7,691 bases of DNA from Gammaproteobacteria bacterium (GTDB lineage: Bacteria > Pseudomonadota > Gammaproteobacteria > Competibacterales > Competibacteraceae), in the NCBI GenBank assembly GCA_020047885.1, contig JAIFNF010000263.1, positions 1-7,691 on the forward strand, in the 5' to 3' direction. Each line of letters opens with the position of its first letter. The first letter of the stretch is position 1. The position numbers and the translations under genes are program-made. Of the stretch, positions 1-5,993 are shown in pieces. The notes beneath the pieces were generated by a model, which saw only the letters and a program-made list of their open reading frames with translations, did not search any database and had not been told where the DNA came from.

Positions 1-1
1 G

Positions 2-99
2 CCCCCCAACCCCCTCCCCATAAATGGAGAGGGGGAGCGCCAACTCGCTGATTCGCAAGACTCCCTCCCCCCTCGCGGGGGAGGGTTGGGGGGGGGGGG
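2..99. repeat. C-rich/G-rich inverted repeat ending in a 12-G run
   Basis: The left arm (2-19) reads C6-AA-C5-T-C4. The right arm (77-99) is its near-complement, G5-A-G3-TT-G12, with a two-base indel. Each side also folds locally: 11-37 pairs CCCCTCCCCAT with ATGGAGAGGGG, and 63-85 pairs CCCTCCCC with GGGGAGGG. Similar G/C-rich palindromes are scattered between genes in many proteobacterial genomes, so this is probably an interspersed repeat rather than a site specific to galE. The run of twelve G at 88-99 is a homopolymer prone to slippage, and the G runs at 77-99 could form a G-quadruplex. No gene is seen here. Whether it terminates an upstream transcript cannot be judged because the window starts inside it. 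Confidence 0.7.
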
Positions 100-116
100 T
101 GAACGGTTACGGTTTG

Positions 117-145
117 TTGATCAATTTTGGCAGCCATCCTAAAGT
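117..145 (+). promoter_or_regulatory. galE: weak sigma70-like promoter candidate upstream of galE
   Basis: TTGATC at 117-122 (4 of 6 to TTGACA) is followed after 17 bp by TAAAGT at 140-145 (4 of 6 to TATAAT). The spacing is ideal but both boxes are only moderate matches, and the -35 box lies in an 8-bp palindrome, TTGATCAA (117-124). If real, the transcript would carry a leader of about 155 nt containing the hairpin at 187-265. This is inference from consensus matching only. Confidence 0.25.
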
Positions 146-160
146 GACCATAAAGCGATT

Positions 161-176
161 TGTGATGTGAATCAAA
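161..176. promoter_or_regulatory. CRP/FNR-family-like operator
   Basis: The sequence fits the FNR pattern TTGAT-N4-ATCAA at 162-175 in 9 of 10 defined positions (GTGAT-gtga-ATCAA). Shifted by one base it also fits the CRP pattern TGTGA-N6-TCACA at 161-176 in 9 of 10 positions (TGTGA and TCAAA). Known CRP/FNR family sites differ by such small changes, so the regulator cannot be chosen. It lies about 130 bp before the galE start, in the only plausible promoter region for galE and the gene after it. A site downstream of the candidate promoter at 117-145 would suggest repression; for another promoter it could activate. One palindrome alone is weak evidence. Confidence 0.35.
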
Positions 177-186
177 AAAGCTAATC

Positions 187-265
187 AACCACGAAATACA
201 CGAAGAATACAAAAAATTAAATAATTTTTTGTCTTTATTTCGTGCTGTTCGTGTGTTTCGTGGCT
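187..265. repeat. Long imperfect hairpin with AT-rich core
   Basis: The outer arms 187-204 and 248-265 are complementary at 16 of 18 positions (AACCACGAAATACACGAA against TTCGTGTGTTTCGTGGCT). A second palindrome sits at the centre: ACAAAAAATT (209-218) pairs exactly with AATTTTTTGT (223-232) around a 4-base loop. The element of about 80 bp is far more AT-rich than the genes beside it. Its form, a complete palindrome with no gene, suggests a small interspersed repeat or MITE-like unit. The oligo-T flank of the core could also help terminate transcription in either direction. It ends 42 bp before the galE start, so it would lie in the galE leader if transcription starts upstream. Confidence 0.7.
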
Positions 266-290
266 AAAATTTTTAACGTGGCGATGCCGC

Positions 291-300
291 AAGGCGAGGA
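291..300 (+). promoter_or_regulatory. galE: ribosome binding site that fixes the galE start
   Basis: AAGGCGAGGA, with the GAGGA core at 296-300, lies 7 nt before ATG 308. The reading frame is open back to an ATG at 242, but that start lies inside the palindromic repeat, has no such site, and would add 22 residues ahead of the Rossmann fold that family members lack. ATG 308 is therefore preferred. Confidence 0.75.
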
Positions 301-307
301 AAGCATA

Positions 308-1279
308 ATGCAGGTGCTGGTAGTTGGCGGAGCGGGTTATATCGGTTCGCATATGGTGAAGTTACTGGTTCAGCGCGGCTTTGAGGTGACGGTGCTGGAC
401 AATCTGTCCGCCGGCCATCGGGACGCGGTGCGCGGTGCGCGGTTTGTGCTGGGCGATCTGTTTGAACGAGACGCCCTTGAGGACTTGTGTCGAGAAACCT
501 GTTTCGACGGTGTGCTGCATTTCGCCTCCCACATCCAGGTAGGCGAATCGGTGCGTGAACCGGCCAAGTATTACCGCAATAATGTGTTCAAAACCCAGAA
601 TCTGCTGGATGTGATGATAGCGCGGCGCGTGCGCTGCTTCATCTTCTCCTCAACGGCGGCGATTTTTGGCGAACCGGTGCACATTCCCATTGATGAAGAT
701 CACCCCAAACAGCCGGTGAATCCCTACGGGCGCGGCAAGTGGATGGTTGAGCAGATGCTGGAGGATTACGATACGGCTTACGGTCTCAAATCCATCTGTT
801 TGCGCTATTTCAACGCTGCCGGGGCTGATCCGGAGGGCGAACTGGGCGAGCGCCATAACCCAGAAACGCATCTGATTCCGCTGGTCCTGCAAGCCGCTAA
901 TGGTCGCCGCTCCCACATCACCGTGTTTGGCGATGATTACGACACGCCCGACGGAACCTGCATCCGCGATTATATCCACGTTAATGACCTCTGCGAGGCG
1001 CATCTGCTGGCCTTGCAACGGTTGTGGGCAGGTGCCGGGAGCGCGGCTTATAATCTGGGCAACGGCAACGGCTTCTCGGTGCGGGAAGTGATTGAGACCG
1101 CCCGTCAGGTGACCGGGCGCGAAATTCCTGTCGAGTACAGTGAACGACGTCCGGGCGATCCGGCGCGACTGGTGGCCGATTCCCGCCGAGCGCGTACAGA
1201 ATTGGGCTGGACGCCGCGCTATGCCGATCTGGCCACCATTATCGCCCACGCTTGGCAATGGGAAACACGATGCGCATAA
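308..1279 (+). CDS. galE: UDP-glucose 4-epimerase (GalE)
   Basis: Cytoplasmic NAD-dependent epimerase that interconverts UDP-glucose and UDP-galactose, supplying galactose for LPS and exopolysaccharide and serving the Leloir pathway. The 323-residue protein is close to the usual length of about 338. Visible family marks in order: the NAD-binding loop GGAGYIGS at residues 7-14 right after the first strand; the catalytic SST at 114-116, with Thr where E. coli has Ser124; the YxxxK pair Tyr140/Lys144 in NPYGRGK; the GalE signature LRYFNAAGADP from about 166; HLIPLVLQ; and the CIRDYIHVNDL segment near 218-228. All catalytic positions are kept, so it should be active. The start at 308 is chosen for its ribosome site and because the Rossmann strand begins at once. 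The heme/EAL gene follows after 12 bp, so the two are probably co-transcribed. Some family members also accept N-acetylated sugars; substrate range cannot be read here. Confidence 0.95.
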   Translation: MQVLVVGGAGYIGSHMVKLLVQRGFEVTVLDNLSAGHRDAVRGARFVLGDLFERDALEDLCRETCFDGVLHFASHIQVGESVREPAKYYRNNVFKTQNLLDVMIARRVRCFIFSSTAAIFGEPVHIPIDEDHPKQPVNPYGRGKWMVEQMLEDYDTAYGLKSICLRYFNAAGADPEGELGERHNPETHLIPLVLQAANGRRSHITVFGDDYDTPDGTCIRDYIHVNDLCEAHLLALQRLWAGAGSAAYNLGNGNGFSVREVIETARQVTGREIPVEYSERRPGDPARLVADSRRARTELGWTPRYADLATIIAHAWQWETRCA

Positions 1280-1291
1280 ATTTGGCTTTCT

Positions 1292-3394
1292 ATGGCTGAC
1301 GCCCCAGCGACTGGAATCACAACGCGGTTGCGCAGGGGGTTTCGCTGGATCGCCGTGTTCTGGACGCTGCTGATTCTGGCGCTGACCGGTTGGCGTTATT
1401 ACAGCGACCGGGAATCGGCGTGGTTGATGGCGAAGAACCTCGCCCAGGAAAGCTACAACAAGGACATTCTCTACCGCCGCTGGGCCAGCCAGCATGGTGG
1501 CGTGTATGTGCCAATCACCGAACAGACCCCGCCCAATCCGCATCTCGACGTCCCTGAACGGGACATTACCACGCCCTCCGGCAAGGCGCTGACCCTGATT
1601 AATCCCGCCTACATGACCCGGCAGGTGCATGAACTGGGGGCTAAACATCAGGGCATTCATGGGCACCTCACCAGTCTGCATCCCATCCGTCCGGATAACG
1701 CGCCGGATGCGTGGGAGCGGCGCGCCCTGGAAGCGTTTGAGCAGGGCGTGCAGGAAATTACCGCTCTCGAAAGGCTGGAGGGTCAGCCGTTCCTGCGCTT
1801 CATGCGCCCGATGATCACCGAAAAAGCCTGTTTAAAATGCCACGCGATACAAGGCTATCAGGAAGGCCAGATTCGGGGCGGCATCAGTATTTCGGCGCCC
1901 TGGCAGCCCTATCGCCAGGTATTACACAACCAAATGGTCGCTACCGGCATCAGCCACAGCATCATCTGGGCGCTGGGGTTGGTGGGCTTGTGGCTGGCCT
2001 ACTGGCGGCTGCGCGCTCATCTGACCGAACGTCAGCAGGCTGAGCACCGGATCAACCATCTGGCCTATTATGACGCGCTCACGGATTTGCCGAATCGCGC
2101 CTTGCTGACGCAGCGGGCAGATGTGGCGCTGGCGCTGGCCGCACGACACAACGAGGCACTGGCGGTATTGTTTCTCGATTTGGATCGCTTCAAGGATATC
2201 AATGATTCACTAGGTCATGTTCAGGGCGATGAATTGTTGATGCAGACCGCCCACCGACTATGCAGCCTGGTCCGGGAGGTGGATACCCTCGCTCGGCTGG
2301 GCGGCGATGGATTTGTGCTACTGCTGCCGGATGCGGCTCTGGAAGGTGCACGAAGGGTAGCAGATAAGATCCTGGCGGCGTTCCGTGAACCTTTCACCGT
2401 CGCGACTCATCGCCTGCATGTCACTCTTTCAGTCGGCATCGCCCTCTACCCCCATGATGGCGGCAACTTTGATGAATTGCTCAAAAACGCCGACACCGCG
2501 CTGTATCGCGCCAAGGAAGCCGGACGCAATACCCAAGTGTTCTACGCGCGGGAGATGAACATGGCTAGCGTCGCACGGCTGACGCTGGAAACGGAATTGC
2601 GCCAAGCCATCGAACACGGTCATTTGCGCGCCTGGTACCAGCCCAAGCTGCGCTTGGCGGATGGCGCACTGGCTGGCGCCGAGGCGCTAGTGCGCTGGCA
2701 GCATCCGCAACGCGGCCTGATTCCGCCCAATCAATTTATTCCCGTAGCAGAAGCCAGTGATCTGATCGTGGCGCTGGGAGACTGGATGCTGGAAGACGTT
2801 TGTCGACAACTGGCCCTCTGGCGTGAGGCCGGTTTGCCACCCCTGAACGTGGCCGTCAATCTGGCCGCTCGCCATTTTCGCAAACCACAGTTAGTGGGGC
2901 ACATCGTGGATCTGCTGGCGACTTATGGATTGACCGCCGGAGCGTTGGAACTGGAATTGACCGAATCGACGCTGCTGGAAACCGGCGGGCAGACGACCGA
3001 GGTGCTGCAGGCATTGAAGCAACTGGGCGTGGGATTGGCGATTGATGATTTTGGCACCGGCTATTCCAGTTTGAGCTATCTCAAACGCCTGCCGATTACA
3101 GCGCTGAAAATCGATCAACGCTTTGTCCGCGATCTGGAAACCGACGCCGAAGACCGTACCCTCGCCAGAACGATTGTGGCCCTCGGCCACGGATTGGGGC
3201 TGAAAGTGGTGGCGGAAGGGGTCGAGACCGAGCAGCAGCGGCGCATTTTGCTGGAGCAGGGCTGTGATCTGGCGCAGGGTTATCTGTTCAGTCGGCCCTT
3301 GCCCGCTGAGGAGTTTACCCAGTGGCTGGCTCAACAGTCGCTTTCCCGGGGATTGAGCGCAGACCTCAGCACAACAAGATTGACGGATTATTAG
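1292..3394 (+). CDS. Membrane Tll0287-like (DUF3365) heme sensor with degenerate GGDEF and EAL domains, probable c-di-GMP phosphodiesterase
   Basis: Predicted inner-membrane enzyme that hydrolyses cyclic di-GMP to pGpG under control of a periplasmic sensor. Domain order over 700 residues: signal-anchor helix about 18-35; periplasmic Tll0287-like/DUF3365 domain about 40-210 with family segments GGVYVP, LTLINPAYMTRQ, PDNAPDAWE and the heme c motif CLKCH (180-184); second membrane helix about 220-238; GGDEF domain about 253-418; EAL domain about 430-685. The cyclase motif reads GGDGF (337-341), missing the usual Glu, yet the RxxD inhibitory-site motif (Arg328-Asp331) is present five residues before it. 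The EAL domain keeps Glu464, Asn523, Glu558, Asp585-Asp586, Lys606, Glu642 and Gln662, so phosphodiesterase activity is expected. Synthase activity is doubtful; the GGDEF domain may instead bind GTP as a regulator. Heme may sense redox state or a gas (inference). No good ribosome site precedes ATG 1292, so coupling to galE translation is possible. Confidence 0.9.
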   Translation: MADAPATGITTRLRRGFRWIAVFWTLLILALTGWRYYSDRESAWLMAKNLAQESYNKDILYRRWASQHGGVYVPITEQTPPNPHLDVPERDITTPSGKALTLINPAYMTRQVHELGAKHQGIHGHLTSLHPIRPDNAPDAWERRALEAFEQGVQEITALERLEGQPFLRFMRPMITEKACLKCHAIQGYQEGQIRGGISISAPWQPYRQVLHNQMVATGISHSIIWALGLVGLWLAYWRLRAHLTERQQAEHRINHLAYYDALTDLPNRALLTQRADVALALAARHNEALAVLFLDLDRFKDINDSLGHVQGDELLMQTAHRLCSLVREVDTLARLGGDGFVLLLPDAALEGARRVADKILAAFREPFTVATHRLHVTLSVGIALYPHDGGNFDELLKNADTALYRAKEAGRNTQVFYAREMNMASVARLTLETELRQAIEHGHLRAWYQPKLRLADGALAGAEALVRWQHPQRGLIPPNQFIPVAEASDLIVALGDWMLEDVCRQLALWREAGLPPLNVAVNLAARHFRKPQLVGHIVDLLATYGLTAGALELELTESTLLETGGQTTEVLQALKQLGVGLAIDDFGTGYSSLSYLKRLPITALKIDQRFVRDLETDAEDRTLARTIVALGHGLGLKVVAEGVETEQQRRILLEQGCDLAQGYLFSRPLPAEEFTQWLAQQSLSRGLSADLSTTRLTDY

Positions 3395-3490
3395 CCTTCA
3401 TCCGGATTCAGCCCATCCCGCCCGAATCTCCTTTTACGTCGCCCAACCATTGATTTTTTGCCATCCCTTCAAAGGGCAGATGGCGAGTCA

Positions 3491-3499
3491 TGCTAAACT
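3491..3499 (+). promoter_or_regulatory. possible extended -10 promoter for the STAS-kinase pair
   Basis: TGCTAAACT matches an extended -10 element (TGn followed by TAAACT, 4 of 6 to TATAAT). No -35 box is found 16-18 bp upstream; TTGCCA at 3458-3463 is too far away. The predicted start near 3506 would give a leader of about 45 nt to the STAS gene. It sits in the 156-bp gap after the heme/EAL gene, which suggests a separate transcription unit. Evidence is a motif match only. Confidence 0.35.
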
Positions 3500-3550
3500 T
3501 TGCCGTAGAAAGTTAGCGCATCACCTACATTCCACCCACAGGGGAACATT

Positions 3551-3883
3551 ATGGATATTCAGGAAAAACGCCAAGGCAACGTGATTGTACTCAGTCCGCT
3601 CGGTCGGCTGGACAGCCTGAGCTGCCGCGATTTTGAAGCCCGCTTGCTGGGCGCCTTGAATGAGAGCAAAGCGGTTCTGGTCGATTGTACCGCGCTGGAA
3701 TATATCAGCAGCGCCGGCTTGCGGTCACTGCTGGTCGCCGCCAAGCAGGCTCGCGCCGCCAGTAATCAGTTGGCGCTGGCCGCCCTGCGCGACAATCCCC
3801 GTGAGGTCTTCGAGATCAGCGGCTTTTCGGCCATTTTCGCTATCCATGCCACCGTTGAGGAGGCGCTGGCGTCCTTCACCTGA
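3551..3883 (+). CDS. STAS-domain protein, anti-sigma factor antagonist family
   Basis: A 110-residue single STAS domain, the usual size for SpoIIAA/RsbV-type anti-anti-sigma factors, and cytoplasmic since it has no signal or membrane helix. The pattern is typical: an N-terminal strand with VIVLSPLGRLDS (about 11-22), then VLVDCTALEYISSAGLRSLL (42-61), which holds the phosphorylation-site loop; Ser54 aligns with the regulatory serine of RsbV/SpoIIAA. In the family, the unphosphorylated form binds an anti-sigma or switch kinase and phosphorylation releases it. A ribosome site AGGGGA (3540-3545) lies 5 nt before the ATG. A Hanks-type kinase gene begins 37 bp after the stop, so the STAS protein is a natural candidate substrate or partner (inference). 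No RsbW-type GHKL kinase, PP2C phosphatase or sigma factor is present in the window, so the output is unknown. Confidence 0.9.
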   Translation: MDIQEKRQGNVIVLSPLGRLDSLSCRDFEARLLGALNESKAVLVDCTALEYISSAGLRSLLVAAKQARAASNQLALAALRDNPREVFEISGFSAIFAIHATVEEALASFT

Positions 3884-3920
3884 TCACATCTGATCGTTGC
3901 CGCTGCGCAGAAGCCTTGTC

Positions 3921-5993
3921 ATGCTGCACACCGGTTTTGTCCTGGGTGCCTATCGCATTGAGACCCTGCTGGGACGAGGGGCTATGGGCATCGTCTACCG
4001 GGGCGTTCGTCTGACTGATGGTGCATTAGCCGCGATCAAGATCGTGCATACCGATCTGCTGGCGGGAAAGGAGCGCAAGGCGATCCTGGCCCGGTTCCGC
4101 CAGGAGGCCGAAATCGGTATGCGCTTGCACCATCCCCTGATTGTCCGCGTCTACGATTACGGCGAGCAGGATGATCTGCTCTATCTGACGATGGAGCTGA
4201 TCGAGGGTCAGGAACTGGGGCGCTTGCTAGCGCAGCAGGCGACGCTGCCGCTGGCCATGAATCTGGCTCTTATTCTCCAGGTCCTCAATGCGTTGACCTA
4301 CGCCCATCAGCACGGGGTGATTCATCGCGACATCAAGCCAGCTAATATCATGGTTCGCCCGGACTACACCATCGTCCTGACCGATTTCGGCGTGGCCCAT
4401 CTCGGTGGTTCCGAATTGACCCAAGTCGGTGAATTGCTGGGATCGCCGCTGTACATGGCCCCCGAGCAGTTGATCGGCGAACCGGTGGACGGTCGATCCG
4501 ATCTGTTTTCAACCGGTGTGTTGCTGTATTTCCTGCTCACGCAGCGCAAACCGTTCATCGCTGATTCGCTGGCGGCGCTGATGCACAAGATTCTGCATGA
4601 AGAACCCGCGCCGCCTTCTGCCATTAACCGCACCTTGCCCACCGTTTTCGACCCCCTATTGCGCCAGGCGCTGGCCAAGGACCCTGCCCGCCGGTTCGCC
4701 AGCGCTGCCGAATTTGCCGCTGCGGTACGACAAGCGCGCGTTGATGCTTTTCAAGCGATAACGGTTGTTTCGTCGCTCGACAACCCGCAGACGGTCCCGC
4801 CATTAGGCGTCAGTGTGCCTGAATCGGATCAGGCGACAGTGATCGCTTCGTTGATCCGGCCGTTGATGACGTTAGTCGCGGACTGTCTGACGAACCGGGC
4901 CACCCGGGGGCGGCTGGATCAACTGAGTGAACAGTTGGCGAGGGTTGTGGCGATTGCCGCTCACCCTGAGGCTCATGATATTGATCGTCGGCGCATCCAG
5001 CACTGGCGCGCCGGGTGGCCGCTGGCGGCGCTGGTTGACCGCATCAAGGGCGATGCGCCATGGCCCGGTCGACTGTTGCGCAAGGCGCGAGGCGACTGGC
5101 TGGAACTGGTGCAGTTATTCACGTTGCTGCGGGATGCGGGACGCCGACTGGGTGAAACCCCTGACCTGGATGCGGCGCGTGAGCAAATTATTAGGGAACT
5201 GACCGGCGCGGTCCTGAATTATTCCGGCGTTCTGAACCCCCAGTTGTTCAGTAGCGATGGTCCACAGTTGGCGCGGATCTCCGCGGATTTGATGCGGCTG
5301 GAGGTATTGCAATTGGCTCTGGAGGAACTGGGCGCTGCCGTCGAGGCGCAGAATGTGCGGCAGACCCTGCTGCTGTTCGCCCACCAGATCATGGGCCGCG
5401 TGAATGCTTTGATTGGTCAATTTGTCAACCGCCACGATCCGCTGGCGCGGTTTGATATTGCCAACCTGCTGGTCGAGGTCGAAGAGTTGATCACGCTGGC
5501 AGAACAGTTGATCCAGAGTCACGTTGCTGGCGGATCGATGGCCCAGATGGGTGGCGTCGTCATTGCCGAATTTATCAATAACGCCCGACTGCTGGCCAAG
5601 GTTCTAACGCACGAATTGGTCCAGCACATTCAATACGAACAGCAGCGCACCCTTGAAACGGGACAACCGGCTTTCCATACCGGGCAAACCGTGTTTATCG
5701 GTCGGTTGCGACAACTGGGACTCCTCTACCGCTTCGCCGCCTATTGGCAAAACAGCGATTCACCGATGGAAACACTATGCCAATTGGCAATCGATATGCA
5801 CCATCAGTTGGAGAGCATTGCCGAAACCCTGTTGGCGGCGCTGAACACCGCGGGGATCACACCATCGTCGGCTACGACAGATTTATTATGGGCGCGACTG
5901 ACGATCATCGCCGACTTCGCCGAACAGTTCGGTTGGCCGGAACTGCAGCGGCGAGTGTTATTAGCCGCCCGCCACTGGGTGCAGAAGCACTGA
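3921..5993 (+). CDS. Hanks-type Ser/Thr protein kinase with unrecognised helical C-terminal half
   Basis: A 690-residue soluble kinase that transfers phosphate from ATP to Ser/Thr of proteins. The kinase domain (about 9-270) has every key motif: glycine loop GRGAMG (18-23), Lys40 in AAIK, alpha-C Glu62, catalytic HRDIKPAN (135-142, Asp137), DFG (155-157), a TQVGELLGSPLYMAPE activation segment with GSP in place of the common GTP, APE (180-182), and DGRSDLFS. It should be active. The rest, about 280-690, is Leu/Ala/Gln-rich and apparently helical; I see no PASTA repeats, no TPR motif, no membrane helix and no domain I can name, which separates it from the common PknB-type receptors. ATG 3921 is preferred because AGAAG lies 7 nt upstream and because the kinase begins promptly after it; an in-frame TTG at 3897 would add eight residues but has no ribosome site. 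It follows the STAS gene by 37 bp and overlaps the end of ubiI. Confidence 0.92.
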   Translation: MLHTGFVLGAYRIETLLGRGAMGIVYRGVRLTDGALAAIKIVHTDLLAGKERKAILARFRQEAEIGMRLHHPLIVRVYDYGEQDDLLYLTMELIEGQELGRLLAQQATLPLAMNLALILQVLNALTYAHQHGVIHRDIKPANIMVRPDYTIVLTDFGVAHLGGSELTQVGELLGSPLYMAPEQLIGEPVDGRSDLFSTGVLLYFLLTQRKPFIADSLAALMHKILHEEPAPPSAINRTLPTVFDPLLRQALAKDPARRFASAAEFAAAVRQARVDAFQAITVVSSLDNPQTVPPLGVSVPESDQATVIASLIRPLMTLVADCLTNRATRGRLDQLSEQLARVVAIAAHPEAHDIDRRRIQHWRAGWPLAALVDRIKGDAPWPGRLLRKARGDWLELVQLFTLLRDAGRRLGETPDLDAAREQIIRELTGAVLNYSGVLNPQLFSSDGPQLARISADLMRLEVLQLALEELGAAVEAQNVRQTLLLFAHQIMGRVNALIGQFVNRHDPLARFDIANLLVEVEELITLAEQLIQSHVAGGSMAQMGGVVIAEFINNARLLAKVLTHELVQHIQYEQQRTLETGQPAFHTGQTVFIGRLRQLGLLYRFAAYWQNSDSPMETLCQLAIDMHHQLESIAETLLAALNTAGITPSSATTDLLWARLTIIADFAEQFGWPELQRRVLLAARHWVQKH

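Noticed and set aside
242..307. 22-residue N-terminal extension of galE from ATG 242
   Set aside because: It begins inside the palindromic repeat, has no ribosome site, and GalE proteins begin directly with the NAD-binding strand; ATG 308 has a good GAGGA site.
650..1681. 343-codon minus-strand open frame opposite galE and the start of the heme/EAL gene
   Set aside because: It lies across two genes with clear family motifs, spans their junction, and its product has no recognisable domain; long antisense frames are expected in GC-rich coding DNA.
3460..3484. hairpin GCCATC...GATGGC as a terminator after the heme/EAL gene
   Set aside because: The T run lies before the hairpin, not after it, and on the other strand the hairpin is followed by A residues; it does not fit an intrinsic terminator in either direction.
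3897..3920. TTG start adding eight residues to the kinase
   Set aside because: No ribosome site precedes it, while ATG 3921 has AGAAG at a proper distance and fits the usual kinase N-terminus. It remains possible.
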